The notes: a model not told the origin generated them from the sequence alone. Shown: positions 25,863 through 35,035, counted from the stretch's first letter. The stretch is 64,000 bases of DNA from JAWLHK01 sp041690355 [NCBI: bacterium] (GCA_041690355.1 JAWLHK010000005.1:213694-277693); one strand, 5' to 3'. A program made the numbers and translations.

Positions 25863-27389
25863 TCAGAACTGGAAGTAGAGAAATTCGCTCGTTCCGTTCA
25901 CGGCAATCAGCGCCGCCGCCACGAGCACCGAAAGGGCCAGCGCCCAGCCGACGCTCGGGCGCCATGCCGGAACGCGAGGAGCGGCTTCGCGGGGGGCGGC
26001 CTCGCCCGGCTCGCGCAGGCGCATCCATGTCTGCGTGTTAGGCAGCAGCTGCGTAATCAGGAACAGAAGCGGCAGCAGCGCGAAGACGCGCGCCTCGCGC
26101 ACGAGCGTCAGGGTGCCGACGCGCACGCCCATCTCTCGCAAGGGTTGGACGAGATCGAGGGGGCCGGCCAGTGAGAGTGGCACGACCAGGCCGTTCCAGC
26201 CCGCCATGGCCTTGAGCATGTGCACCGCGGCATCGAAGCTCTCTGCCCTGAAGAAGACCCATGCGATCACGACCGCGAAGAACGTAACGCCGCGGTAGGC
26301 GAGCCGCACCGGCCGACCGCCTCGGGCCGGCACCACCGCCCGCCAGGCATGATTGATGACCAGGTAAAGGCCGTGCAGGCCGCCCCAGATCACGAAGGTC
26401 CACCCCGCGCCGTGCCAGAGCCCGCCGAGCAGCATGGTGGCCATCAGGTTGCCGTAGCGGCGGATGCGCCCGTTACGGTTTCCCCCGAGCGGGATGTAGA
26501 GGTAATCGCGCAGAAAGCGCGAAAGCGTGATGTGCCAGCGCCGCCAGAAGTCGATGATGTTGGCGGCCTGGTAGGGGGAATCGAAATTGAAGGGGAGGCG
26601 CACCCCGAACAGGAGCGCGAGCCCCAGGGCCATGTCGGAGTAGCCCGAAAAGTCGAAGTAGATCTGAAACGTATAGGCGAGCGCGCCCTGCCAGGAGTCG
26701 ATCAGCGTGAGCTTCGCCCCCTTGGCCGCCGCGATAAAAACCGGGGTCGCGTAGCGCGCGACCTGGTCAGCGAGTACAGCCTTCTTGAAGAGGCCGACAA
26801 AGAAGGTGGTCGCGCCCATGGCGAAGGCGACCCGGCTGAAGCGGAAGGTCTCCGGCGCGCGGAACTGCGGAAGCACCTCGCTGTGATGAACGATGGGCCC
26901 TGCGATGAGCTGCGGGAAAAAGCTGACGAACAGCAGATAGGTCTGCCAGTCGTAGCGGATCCGCTCGCGGTGCGAATCGACGAGAAACGCGATCTGCTGG
27001 AACGTGAAGAACGAAATCGCAAGGGGGAGCGCCGTGTCGGCGATAATGAAATCGAGCCCCGAGAGCTCGCCCGCGGTCGCGATCAGAAAGCCGGCATACT
27101 TGTAGTAACCCAGGACGCCGAGGTTCGCGACGACACCCGCAGCCAGCAGCAGATCGCGCCGACGCCCGTCTTCGGAACCGGCCAGAATACGGCCGAGAAA
27201 CCAGTTGGCGCCGATCGACGCGAGCAGCAGCAGCACCGAAGGCGGATTCCACCACCCATAGAAAAAGAGCGACGCAGCTCCGAGCCAGGCGACCGCGCCT
27301 CCGTGGCGGCCTCGCGCGCCCAGCACGAAAAAGCCCAGCAGGGCGACCGGCAGAAACGCAAAGATGAAGACGTAGGAATTAAACAGCAT
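25863..27389 (-). CDS. MBOAT family O-acyltransferase (AlgI-like)
   Basis: The protein has 508 residues and about eleven membrane helices. It starts MLFNSYVFIFAFLPVALLGFF, the usual N-terminus of AlgI/DltB-type proteins, so I choose ATG 27389 over two upstream in-frame starts. The family signature FWRRWHITLSRFLRDYLYIPLGGN and the catalytic His in LLGGLWHGAGWTFVIWGGLHG are both present. It would move acetyl groups across the cytoplasmic membrane onto an extracellular polysaccharide, working with the adjacent SGNH protein. The polysaccharide is unknown; no alginate biosynthesis genes are in the window. Confidence 0.9.
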   Translation of the reverse strand: MLFNSYVFIFAFLPVALLGFFVLGARGRHGGAVAWLGAASLFFYGWWNPPSVLLLLASIGANWFLGRILAGSEDGRRRDLLLAAGVVANLGVLGYYKYAGFLIATAGELSGLDFIIADTALPLAISFFTFQQIAFLVDSHRERIRYDWQTYLLFVSFFPQLIAGPIVHHSEVLPQFRAPETFRFSRVAFAMGATTFFVGLFKKAVLADQVARYATPVFIAAAKGAKLTLIDSWQGALAYTFQIYFDFSGYSDMALGLALLFGVRLPFNFDSPYQAANIIDFWRRWHITLSRFLRDYLYIPLGGNRNGRIRRYGNLMATMLLGGLWHGAGWTFVIWGGLHGLYLVINHAWRAVVPARGGRPVRLAYRGVTFFAVVIAWVFFRAESFDAAVHMLKAMAGWNGLVVPLSLAGPLDLVQPLREMGVRVGTLTLVREARVFALLPLLFLITQLLPNTQTWMRLREPGEAAPREAAPRVPAWRPSVGWALALSVLVAAALIAVNGTSEFLYFQF

Positions 27390-27515
27390 CGCGGCAGCCG
27401 GCGCGAAACCGGTCCGGCGAGCGTTCATTCTAGTCCGAAGAGGCCGGCGCGGCAAACCGGCCGGATGCCGCGCCGGCCGCGTGCCGGAGCGCTCTGCCCG
27501 CGGGCGTGGGCCCGT

Positions 27516-28232
27516 TCAGGGAATCTCAGCCGGCACCGGCGGCGGCGGCGCCACGGCAATCTGCGTCGAGAAACAGCCCATGCCCGAAAGCGTCGCCGCG
27601 ATCTCTTCCACGCCGGTTACGATCCGGTGCGTACCCGCCCGCATGCCCTGAAGAACCAGGTATCCTTCGGGGTTTGTCTGGAGGCGCTGGATGCGGCCGT
27701 CGTCCGAATGAAGATCCACCATCGCACTGCGCGCGGCGGCAGAATCGGCCGTGTAGGCGGCGATGCGCAGCACCGTCCCCTGCCCCAAAAGGGCCTCCTG
27801 GCGCAGCGAGGTCACCTTCTCTGCAGCCGTCGCCGCGAGAACGGTTCCCGCGCACCGGCTGGTCTGCAGGGTCCCGTCCGATGCCCGGCGGGCGTAGACC
27901 AGCCACGTCTCGCCGACCTGAAAGTCGACGCCGCAGTCGCCGTCCTTCACGTCGCCCGCCGCACGCGTCCGCACCGCGAGCGTCCCCGACGCAGCGCCGG
28001 CGAGCCGTTCCAGCACTTGCAGCGCGGCCTCGCGACGGCCGTCCTTCGCGTCGGCCATGGACTGGACGCGGGCGACGAAGATCGCGGCGGCGTTGCCGTC
28101 GAGCAGGCAAGCCTCTTCAACCGCGGTGCAGCGGCAGGCGTCTGCCCCTGCCGGCGCCGCCGCGCCGGGTGCGATCCACCCGAGCAGGGCATAACCGGCC
28201 AGCAACGCGGCGAATATCCGGAAGCGCATCAT
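27516..28232 (-). CDS. Secreted TIMP/NTR-like domain protein
   Basis: About 238 residues from tandem ATGs at 28232/28229. A signal peptide (ALLAGYALLGWIAPGAAA) is followed by ACRCTAVEEACLLDGNAAAIFVARV. The spaced cysteines and the pattern F.G.V...L...G..V...C...F..G..WLVYARR......T..C.GT match the bacterial TIMP-like (netrin/NTR) domain, an OB-fold known from metalloprotease inhibitors. The C-terminal 100 residues include a Gly-rich beta segment (NPEGYLVLQGMRAGTHRI) like a carboxypeptidase-regulatory repeat. It should sit in the periplasm or outside. Inhibition of a protease is only a family-based guess. Confidence 0.65.
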   Translation of the reverse strand: MMRFRIFAALLAGYALLGWIAPGAAAPAGADACRCTAVEEACLLDGNAAAIFVARVQSMADAKDGRREAALQVLERLAGAASGTLAVRTRAAGDVKDGDCGVDFQVGETWLVYARRASDGTLQTSRCAGTVLAATAAEKVTSLRQEALLGQGTVLRIAAYTADSAAARSAMVDLHSDDGRIQRLQTNPEGYLVLQGMRAGTHRIVTGVEEIAATLSGMGCFSTQIAVAPPPPVPAEIP

Positions 28233-28284
28233 AGGGGAAGTATACCTGCCCCCCGGCACCGCCGCCATTGCGCGGAGCCTCCGC

Positions 28285-30417
28285 TCAGGGGGTGTCGTCC
28301 AGGCTGAGGAGAAAAGCCTCGAGGTCGTCGAGTTCGCGGGCGCGCAGGTGCGACGTCACGCCGTGCCGATCGTCTGCGTTGCGCACGGTCAGCACTTCGC
28401 GCAGCGTCGCCGCGCTGCCGTCGTGAAGGTAGGGGGCCGACGCGAACAGGCCGCGCAGCGTCGGCGTATCGAGGCCGGTCAACGCCTCTCCCAGCCGCGC
28501 CCCCGAAGACGCCCGCAAGGTTCCCACATCATGCAGCACGGGTTCCGCGAGGTTGCTGTCGGTATACCGCGGAGGGATGTGGCAATCTCCGCATCCGGCG
28601 GCCGGATCCAGAAAGATCGCCCTTCCCCGCTCGGCCGACGGCGTGAGCGCGCCGGCGGCGTCGCGGAAAGGACTGCGGCCGAAACTCGTCAACGAGGCCA
28701 GATAGGCCGCGAGGGCGTCCAGGTCAGCCGAAAGGCCTGCCTTGGGCGCGCCCAGCGGCTCGCTGACGCCGGAACCGTAGAAAACCTCGTCGGCCAGCAC
28801 TCCCGTTCCGCCGAAGGGGCCGCGGATATCGTGCTCGAAATCCTGCACCTCGTCGAAATTGGCCGTCCAGTGCAGCGGTCCATGTCCGGTTCCCGCGCGG
28901 CCCCGAAGGGGAATCGTGTTGCGGAGCCCCTCCCCCCGATCGGTGAAATCCCAGACGAGCCCGTCATCGCCCCCTTCGGCATGGCAGCTGGCGCAGGCCA
29001 CGTAACCGCTGCGCGAGAGGCGCACGTCGTCGCTGCGGTGAAAGAGAACCTTTCCGGCGAGCACCCCGGGCTCGAGCTTTTCGCGCACTGAGGTGGCGAT
29101 GACGTGTCGGGGCTCGACCGGCACGGGGCCCGCGGCCAGATCGAACAGCGTCACCGTGCGCGACATCGCCCCATGCACCGCGAGCCAGCCTCCGTCGGGG
29201 CTCACGCCCAGATCACGCGGGGCGATCCCGACGCCGAAAATCGATCCGGCCGGCGTGCGATCCAGGGCATCGAGCACCTCGACCGTCCCTGCCCCCTGCA
29301 CGGCTACGTAGGCGTAATCGCCGGCCGGCGTGAAGGCGACCGCGACGGCCTGATCGCGATCGTCGAAGAGCTTGCGGCGTTCCGGATTCTCGGCGGCGTC
29401 GTCGGCGCCGAGAAAGGAAATCATGGCCCGCACGGTCGTCTCGAAGGTCAACGGCTGCCCGTCGCGGAAAAGGCCGCGCCGAAGGTTCGCCTGTACGGCC
29501 GGAATCCAGAGGGAATCGCCGGCGGGCGTAAGGGCCACGGCTCCGATCTGAGACGGTACGCCCCGCGTCTCGGTGTCGGAGTCGGCGCCGCCGCGCACCG
29601 GCAGCGTGACGGGCGCCGCCAGGCCCCCGGCGATGCGCAGCAGGCGCCCTTCTCCGTCGAGACTGCGAAAGCGCGACGCCCACACGGTGCCGTCGGGATG
29701 CGCCGCGAGCGCGCGGGGCGCCTCGGCCGAGGCCAGCTCGGTGAGAAGCCCGGTCTCGGGATTCAGTTCCAGAATGCGGTTGCGCTGTTCGAGCGCAAGG
29801 TAGAAGCGCTTGCGTCCGGGTACGGCGACCACTGAAACCGGACGCGAACCGTACTCGAGTTCGGCAATGCGGTAGATGGAACGGGTCTCGACGTGTATGA
29901 CCGCCACCTGATCCGCATCGGGTCCGGCAACCGCCAGCCAGGGCTCGGCGAGCGCCAGCGCACCGGGCGTGAAATCGAGCTTCACCTCACCGAGCACGAG
30001 CCCGGCCGGGCCGTCGACGAGGCTCACCGACTCCTGGTCGGTATTCACGACCCAGAGCGACCTGGCGTCGCCGCTCCATGCCAACGTCCCGCTGCGCGTG
30101 GGGGCCGGATCGAGCGGGCGGTTCACGATCGTGACGAGAACCGGGATGCGCAGCGCGCCGCGCCAGGCCACGGCCGCATAGTGCCCCGGCACATCCCACG
30201 TCAGGCTGTAGGTGCCCGACCGGATCGTGACCGTCCGGCCGTCGCCGAAGTCGAACGTATAGGGCGAGGCCGGTTCTGCCGTGCGCACGCGTACCGCTTC
30301 GCCGACGTAGCCGAAAAGCGCGCGCGGCACCTCGAGCAGGCCGTCACCGGTTTCGGCGCCCCGGCATCCCGCGAGGGCGAACACCAGGAGCAGGGTGAGT
30401 GCTGAAAGCCGCCGCAT
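28285..30417 (-). CDS. Lipoprotein: beta-propeller fused to a di-haem cytochrome c peroxidase-like domain
   Basis: The protein has 710 residues. Lipobox LVFALAGCRG (Cys about residue 17). A PKD-like strand set (YTFDFGDGRTVTI) is followed by a YVTN/YncE-type propeller (about residues 115-440: LWVVNTDQESVSLVDG, YAYVAVQGAGTVEVLD). The C-terminal part has two haem sites, CASCH (Cys475-His479) and CGDCH (Cys609-His613), as in MauG/cytochrome c peroxidases. It is thus a membrane-anchored, haem-containing surface protein, likely oxidising or relaying electrons. The start at ATG 30417 places the leader correctly. It begins four bases after the LVIVD gene stop. Confidence 0.8.
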   Translation of the reverse strand: MRRLSALTLLLVFALAGCRGAETGDGLLEVPRALFGYVGEAVRVRTAEPASPYTFDFGDGRTVTIRSGTYSLTWDVPGHYAAVAWRGALRIPVLVTIVNRPLDPAPTRSGTLAWSGDARSLWVVNTDQESVSLVDGPAGLVLGEVKLDFTPGALALAEPWLAVAGPDADQVAVIHVETRSIYRIAELEYGSRPVSVVAVPGRKRFYLALEQRNRILELNPETGLLTELASAEAPRALAAHPDGTVWASRFRSLDGEGRLLRIAGGLAAPVTLPVRGGADSDTETRGVPSQIGAVALTPAGDSLWIPAVQANLRRGLFRDGQPLTFETTVRAMISFLGADDAAENPERRKLFDDRDQAVAVAFTPAGDYAYVAVQGAGTVEVLDALDRTPAGSIFGVGIAPRDLGVSPDGGWLAVHGAMSRTVTLFDLAAGPVPVEPRHVIATSVREKLEPGVLAGKVLFHRSDDVRLSRSGYVACASCHAEGGDDGLVWDFTDRGEGLRNTIPLRGRAGTGHGPLHWTANFDEVQDFEHDIRGPFGGTGVLADEVFYGSGVSEPLGAPKAGLSADLDALAAYLASLTSFGRSPFRDAAGALTPSAERGRAIFLDPAAGCGDCHIPPRYTDSNLAEPVLHDVGTLRASSGARLGEALTGLDTPTLRGLFASAPYLHDGSAATLREVLTVRNADDRHGVTSHLRARELDDLEAFLLSLDDTP

Positions 30418-30421
30418 ACGT

Positions 30422-31912
30422 TCAGCGCGTGGTGAACGACGCCTCAAAGCCGGCCTCGGTGCGGTTTCCGTTGTAGTCCCTCACCCCTCCGGGGGGAATG
30501 ACGAGGCGGTAGCGGGTCGCCGCCCGGAGCGGCGCGCGGGGCGAGAGGTTGACGATGTTCTCCTGCACGTTGTAGTCGGCTGCCACCGCTTTTCCCTCGG
30601 GCGCGATCAGGGTGACCGAGCCGGTGAACACGCTTTTCACGTCGACCATCTCGCTGAACACGACGCCGAAGCGGCTGGAGAGCGGCAGCCCCGTCGCGCC
30701 ATGCCGCGGATAGACCATGGTCACCGCCGGACCGCGCGTATCGGGTTCGCTGAAGAGAGGAATCATGGCGGAGCCCTCTCCCGGATTCGCGCCGTCGTCG
30801 ACCGAGGCGATGGCCATGTTACCGAGGGGAATCAGGGTGTCGAGATCCCCCTTTAACGTCACGCGGGTGACCTCGACCGGATTCGCCTCGTCGGCAAAGT
30901 CGACGATAACACCCCAGTGGGAGTCGCCGACATAGGCGAGCGAATCCTTCATGAAGCTGTAGCCGCCGTTGCCCCCCTCGGTTCGTAGCTCGCTGCGGAA
31001 GACCGGCCGTTGCACGTCGGAAATGTCCCAGACGAGCGGACCGCCGCCCCCCTGCTTGCGCGCGTAGACGATGCGATCGCCGGCGATGTTGGCCAGATAG
31101 CTCTCGGTCGGGTCGCCCGCACCGTCGGTCACCGTGAACAGGCCGCCGGGGATGGGGACGGGGCGCAGCGGATCGGAAACGTCGAGCAGCGCCGTGCGCG
31201 TCCCCTCGGTGGCCATGGTCACGAGCAGGTTGCCGATGACCCAGATGCCCCCCGCGCGCAGGGGGAGCTCGAACTTGTACTGCGCCGCGAGCACCGGCAC
31301 GTCGGGGTCGGCGGCGTCGATGATATAGATGCCGTTGTCGGTTCCCGCCGCATAGACAAAGCGCCCCTGCCAGAAGACGGCGAACACCACCCGCGCGTAG
31401 GCGTCGGGATAGAACACGCCGGGCAGCTCGAGTTCACTGTGCGGAGCGGGATGGCGCGGATCGGTCACGTCCCAGAACTGCACGCCGCGCAGGTGGTTCA
31501 CGACGGCGAACGTCTTCTCTCCGACCCGCGCGAACGCGATGGAGTGCGACTCGCGCATCATCGGATCGAATCCGGCTCCGATGCGCCGGGGTGCGCAGCC
31601 GTCCGAAACGTCCCAGAAGGTCAGGCCGCCGCCCCCCCACTCGGGGGCCGCGGGGAGCACCAGATAGCCGTCGAACATGACGGCCAGGTTATGGTGGTCT
31701 GGATCGTCGTCGTTACCCTCCAGATACGCGCAGTGGCGGTACAGTTCCGCTTCGGAAAAGGAGTTGCGCGGACCACCCGGACCCGCGTTGGCCGGATGCA
31801 CGTCGGGCGCGGGGATCGGAACCAGCCCGGCATCCGTAGGCTCGGGTTCGGTGCAGGCGGCAAGCAGCGCGAGGGCAAGTGCAAGCGGAATGGATGAGCG
31901 GTGAAACGGCAT
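30422..31912 (-). CDS. LVIVD-repeat lipoprotein with C-terminal Ig-like domain
   Basis: The protein has 496 residues. Leader LALALALLAACTEPE (lipobox Cys about residue 20). The middle consists of LVIVD-type propeller repeats (LTFWDVSDGCAPRRIG, VQFWDVTDPRHPAPH, IYIIDAADPDVPVLA, ALLDVSDPLRPV, LVWDISDVQRPVF). The last 100 residues resemble a Big_5/SbsA-like Ig domain (VTMVYPRHGATGLPLSSRFGVVFSEMVD). It is probably at the outer surface, binding protein or sugar. It is read in one operon with the haem lipoprotein gene. Ribosome-binding GGAGG is just before the ATG. Confidence 0.8.
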   Translation of the reverse strand: MPFHRSSIPLALALALLAACTEPEPTDAGLVPIPAPDVHPANAGPGGPRNSFSEAELYRHCAYLEGNDDDPDHHNLAVMFDGYLVLPAAPEWGGGGLTFWDVSDGCAPRRIGAGFDPMMRESHSIAFARVGEKTFAVVNHLRGVQFWDVTDPRHPAPHSELELPGVFYPDAYARVVFAVFWQGRFVYAAGTDNGIYIIDAADPDVPVLAAQYKFELPLRAGGIWVIGNLLVTMATEGTRTALLDVSDPLRPVPIPGGLFTVTDGAGDPTESYLANIAGDRIVYARKQGGGGPLVWDISDVQRPVFRSELRTEGGNGGYSFMKDSLAYVGDSHWGVIVDFADEANPVEVTRVTLKGDLDTLIPLGNMAIASVDDGANPGEGSAMIPLFSEPDTRGPAVTMVYPRHGATGLPLSSRFGVVFSEMVDVKSVFTGSVTLIAPEGKAVAADYNVQENIVNLSPRAPLRAATRYRLVIPPGGVRDYNGNRTEAGFEASFTTR

Positions 31913-31971
31913 GCAACCTCCGCCGTCATTCTATCGGCGCCCTGCCCGCCGGGCAACGCGCAGCGCCCGCG

Positions 31972-32853
31972 TCAGCGCGCCGCGAGGACGACGCTGCCGG
32001 CCATGTGCCGGTTGCCCGAAGCGTCCTGCAGGCTGACGGCGCGCACGCCGTCGTCGCCCGGCTCGCCCACAAGCACGTGCTCGCGCGCCGGGAGCACGAC
32101 CGGCCGGATGAAGCGGACGTCGAACGTGCGGATCTCCTGGCCCGGAAATGCGGCGGCCACGGTCTCCCAGGTGCGTGCGAACGATCCGAAACCATGCAGG
32201 ATCTGCCGCTTGAAGCCGGCCGCCTTCGCGTAGGGCCCGACCCAGTGAATCGGGTTCATGTCGCCCGTCAGCACCCCGAAGCGCAACCCGTCGCGCAGAT
32301 CGGCGCTCCAGGTGCCGACCTCGCGCAGCGGCGCGGCATCCTCGTTCCGTCTGGTCCCGTCGCCGCCGCGCTTGCGTACGAGGACGGCGAAGACGTCGCT
32401 GAGGAGAAGCTCAGGGCGCTCGGGCGTGCCCGTGATCAGGCGCTGGTGGATGCGCACCTTGTTGCCGTCATCCTCGACCGACTCCAGCCGCGCCTGCAGC
32501 CGCAGCGTCTCGCCGCGGGGCACGGGGCCGTGAACTTCGACGCGGCAGCCCTGGTTCAGCACGCCGCTCAGACGGTAGGGCAGATTCGACAGCGTGCGGC
32601 TGAGCAGGGGAAAACCCCATTGGGGAAAGAAGTGCGGCGGGAGCACCCCCCGGTAGCGCGCCGGATCGCCGCCCGACCACGCGAGGTAGGCCTCGACCAG
32701 CTCGTCGGGACGCCGGCCGATGTCGGCCTGCAGGAGCGGTCCGGGGGCTTCGGGGCGCGCGTTCCTGTCGGGACCTTTGAGGGACGCGACGGCGACCCGG
32801 CCCAACGTGGCCAGCATGGGACCCTGGTGGCGGAGCAGCAACGGAGAGAGCAT
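31972..32853 (-). CDS. MaoC-like (HtdX-type) 3-hydroxyacyl-thioester dehydratase
   Basis: The protein has 293 residues and two hot-dog halves. The hydratase-2 motif lies in the C-terminal half, LTGDMNPIHWVGPYAKAAGFKRQILHGF, with the catalytic Asp and His. It dehydrates 3-hydroxyacyl-CoA or -ACP to the 2-enoyl form. It is immediately downstream of the TetR gene on the same strand. Across the divergent promoter lie a high-molecular-weight FabG and a thiolase. This gene set parallels the mycobacterial htdX-fabG4-fadA2 cluster. Confidence 0.85.
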   Translation of the reverse strand: MLSPLLLRHQGPMLATLGRVAVASLKGPDRNARPEAPGPLLQADIGRRPDELVEAYLAWSGGDPARYRGVLPPHFFPQWGFPLLSRTLSNLPYRLSGVLNQGCRVEVHGPVPRGETLRLQARLESVEDDGNKVRIHQRLITGTPERPELLLSDVFAVLVRKRGGDGTRRNEDAAPLREVGTWSADLRDGLRFGVLTGDMNPIHWVGPYAKAAGFKRQILHGFGSFARTWETVAAAFPGQEIRTFDVRFIRPVVLPAREHVLVGEPGDDGVRAVSLQDASGNRHMAGSVVLAAR

Positions 32854-32865
32854 GGCGGTTCCTCT

Positions 32866-33504
32866 TCAGCGGACGGTAGGATGCGTGAACAGGCTGGCGC
32901 GCGCGATGCGGACGAGTTCGCGCGCCATCCGATCGGCGACGCCGTCGCGCTTCTCGCCGCCGCCGAACAGCCCGGGGGTCATGTCGGAGAGCGCGACGGA
33001 CGAAAGGGTCATGAGCACGACCTGCCAGACATACGCCAGCGGATCGACGTCGCGGTAGATTTCCTTGCGCTTCTGCCCTTCGCGGATCGTTCCGGCAACG
33101 AGATCGAGCCAGGGGGCGAGCTGTTCGGAGACACGCGCGGCGAGTTCCTCGGGGTGATCGAGGCTTTCGCGCACGAGCAGCCGGGCGCGGTTGGGGTCGG
33201 CCAGAAAGAACCCCGTGCATTCTGCAATGACGCGCTCGAACCGGTTCTCGCCCGAGGCGGCGGCGAGCACGATCTGCGGCAGGACGTCTTTCCAACGCGC
33301 GACGAGGCCGTCGAGCACGGCGCCGTGGATCTTCTCCTTGGTCTCGAAGTGGTAGACCAGCGATCCCTTCTGCATGCCCACCGCCTCGGCGATCATGCGC
33401 AGCGAGGTTCCCTCGTAGCCGTGGCGCGCGAACAGACGCGTCGCTTCGCGCAGAATGCGGTCGCGCGCGCCCAGGTCAACCTGGGGATCGGCCGCGCGCA
33501 TCAT
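32866..33504 (-). CDS. TetR family transcriptional regulator
   Basis: The protein has 212 residues. The N-terminal helix-turn-helix reads ILREATRLFARHGYEGTSLRMIAEAVGMQKGSLVYHFETKEKI, a textbook TetR domain. The C-terminal ligand domain is helical and typical of FadR-like members that sense acyl-CoAs. It begins after GGGGAGG, is transcribed divergently from fabG, and is followed at a 12-base gap by the dehydratase gene. It most likely represses both directions at the dyad 33631-33643; the acyl-CoA effector is inferred from context. Confidence 0.9.
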   Translation of the reverse strand: MMRAADPQVDLGARDRILREATRLFARHGYEGTSLRMIAEAVGMQKGSLVYHFETKEKIHGAVLDGLVARWKDVLPQIVLAAASGENRFERVIAECTGFFLADPNRARLLVRESLDHPEELAARVSEQLAPWLDLVAGTIREGQKRKEIYRDVDPLAYVWQVVLMTLSSVALSDMTPGLFGGGEKRDGVADRMARELVRIARASLFTHPTVR

Positions 33505-33596
33505 TGCGGCACGCCTCCCCGGAGTCCGGGCGCCATGTTCCCGAAGCAGACCTCGAGGAGGCTTTCGCGGACTTCGGCGGATATCTGATTGACGAG

Positions 33597-33625
33597 TTGC
33601 GTCATTCCGGTCGTTAGGTTAACAT
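33597..33625 (+). promoter_or_regulatory. Promoter of the fabG-thiolase operon
   Basis: TTGCGT at 33597-33602 and TAACAT at 33620-33625 are separated by 17 bases. The start point would be near 33632, inside the operator-like dyad. The fabG ATG at 33670 follows a GGAG ribosome-binding site. Confidence 0.6.
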
Positions 33626-33644
33626 TTACCTGACGATCGGTCAA
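33616..33644 (-). promoter_or_regulatory. Promoter of the TetR-dehydratase operon, overlapping the fabG promoter
   Basis: On the minus strand TTGACC (complement of 33639-33644) and TAACCT (complement of 33616-33621) lie 17 bases apart. The two promoters interleave back to back, so a repressor bound between the elements could block both. Confidence 0.55.
33631..33643. promoter_or_regulatory. Operator-like dyad between the TetR and fabG promoters
   Basis: TGACGATCGGTCA is a near-perfect palindrome; one added base would make TGACCGATCGGTCA. It overlaps the fabG start point and the TetR -35, as expected for an autoregulating TetR repressor. Its core is shared with the palindromes at 147-156 and 57441-57450. 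Confidence 0.6.
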
Positions 33645-33669
33645 ATCCCGAAAGATTGGAGATTCGCAA

Positions 33670-34998
33670 ATGGCAGATTTTCTCGTCACGATGGGTGAGC
33701 GCCCCTGGGTGCGCAAAACGGTTTCGAGCCTCGGCATTCCGCTCCCCATGCCGCAGGCGCTGGCCCGCGGCGAGGGACCCTGGACGACCGCTTTTCTCGC
33801 GGGCAAGCCCGTGCTGCGCGGCGGCCAGGACGACAAGGTCGTCGCCCGGACCCTCGAAGAAGCGGGCGCCGGCGTCGCCGGAGGCGAAGACAAGGTGTAC
33901 GGCCTCGTTTACGATCTGCGGGCGGCGACCGCCATCGCGGATCTGGACGGAATGTACCGCTTCTTCCACGAGAACATCCGCCGGTTGGGCACCAACGGGC
34001 GCATCGTCGTCATCGCCCGCTCCGCGGATCCCGACGCCGACGCGCAGACGGCGGCGGCCGCGGCGGCGGTCACCGGCTTCGTGAAGAGCGTCGCCAAGGA
34101 AGTCGGCAAGAAGGGCGCGACGGCCAACGCGATTTTCGCCGCCGCCGGCGCCGAGGAGAACGTCGCCGGACCCCTGCGTTTCTTTCTCTCGGCCCGCTCG
34201 GCTTTCGTCGACGGACAGTCCATGACAGTCGCGGCCACCCCGCAGCGCAAAGCGGCCACTCCCTGGCAGAAACCGCTGGCCGGCAAGACGGCCCTCGTCA
34301 CGGGCGCGGCCCGCGGCATCGGCGAGATCACCGCGCGCCGACTCGCCGAAGAGGGCGCCCAGGTCATCGTCCTCGACATTCCCCAGGCAGCCGAAGACGT
34401 GAAGCGGCTCGCCGCAGAAATCAACGGCGTTCCGCTGACGCTCGACATCACGGCCGCCGAGGCGGTCAAGACGATTCTCGACACGGCCGCGCAGCACGGC
34501 GGCCTGCAGATCGTCGTCAACAACGCCGGCGTCACGCGCGACAAGACGCTCGCCAACATGGACGCCGACCGCTGGCGTCTCGCCATCGGCGTGAACCTGC
34601 AGGCGGCGCTCGCCATCACCGAAGGGGCCCTCGCGGGGCTGAACGAAGATGGGCGCGTCATCTGCCTGTCGTCCATCGCGGGAATCGCGGGCAACTTCGG
34701 ACAGACCAACTACGGCGCCGCCAAGGCCGGCCTGATCGGGGCCGTGCGCCATCTGGCGCCGCGCTTCGCCGCCAAGGGGGCGACCATCAACGCCGTCGCG
34801 CCCGGCTTCATCGAGACCCAGATGACGGCCGCCATTCCTCTCATCACGCGCGAAGCGGGACGCCGTCTGTCCAACCTGGGACAAGGGGGACTGCCGGTCG
34901 ATGTGGCCGAGCTGATCACCTTTCTCGTCTCGCCCGGCGCCACCGGCGTGAACGGGCAGGTGATCCGGGTATGCGGGGGGAACTACCTCGGCGCGTGA
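33670..34998 (+). CDS. fabG4: High-molecular-weight 3-oxoacyl-thioester reductase (FabG4-type)
   Basis: The protein has 442 residues, about twice the size of ordinary FabG. The N-terminal ~200 residues form a degenerate flavodoxin-like Rossmann half without the Gly-rich loop. The C-terminal half is a full short-chain dehydrogenase: TALVTGAARGIGE binds the cofactor, NNAGV follows, and Ser and Tyr-x-x-x-Lys lie in LSSIAGIAGNFGQTNYGAAKAG. This two-part form matches HMwFabG/FabG4, an NADH-preferring reductase acting on 3-oxoacyl-CoA. It heads a two-gene operon with the thiolase. Confidence 0.88.
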   Translation: MADFLVTMGERPWVRKTVSSLGIPLPMPQALARGEGPWTTAFLAGKPVLRGGQDDKVVARTLEEAGAGVAGGEDKVYGLVYDLRAATAIADLDGMYRFFHENIRRLGTNGRIVVIARSADPDADAQTAAAAAAVTGFVKSVAKEVGKKGATANAIFAAAGAEENVAGPLRFFLSARSAFVDGQSMTVAATPQRKAATPWQKPLAGKTALVTGAARGIGEITARRLAEEGAQVIVLDIPQAAEDVKRLAAEINGVPLTLDITAAEAVKTILDTAAQHGGLQIVVNNAGVTRDKTLANMDADRWRLAIGVNLQAALAITEGALAGLNEDGRVICLSSIAGIAGNFGQTNYGAAKAGLIGAVRHLAPRFAAKGATINAVAPGFIETQMTAAIPLITREAGRRLSNLGQGGLPVDVAELITFLVSPGATGVNGQVIRVCGGNYLGA

Positions 34999-35008
34999 GC
35001 CGCACGGA

Positions 35009-35035
35009 AGTTTCCAGTTTCCAGTTTCCAGTTTC
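35009..35035. repeat. Heptanucleotide tandem repeat (AGTTTCC)n
   Basis: AGTTTCC occurs almost four times in tandem between the fabG stop and the thiolase start. The seven-base period is the same as in repeats at 37460-37553 and 61886-62015, and a single AGTTTCC also ends the 61911 array. Confidence 0.85.
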
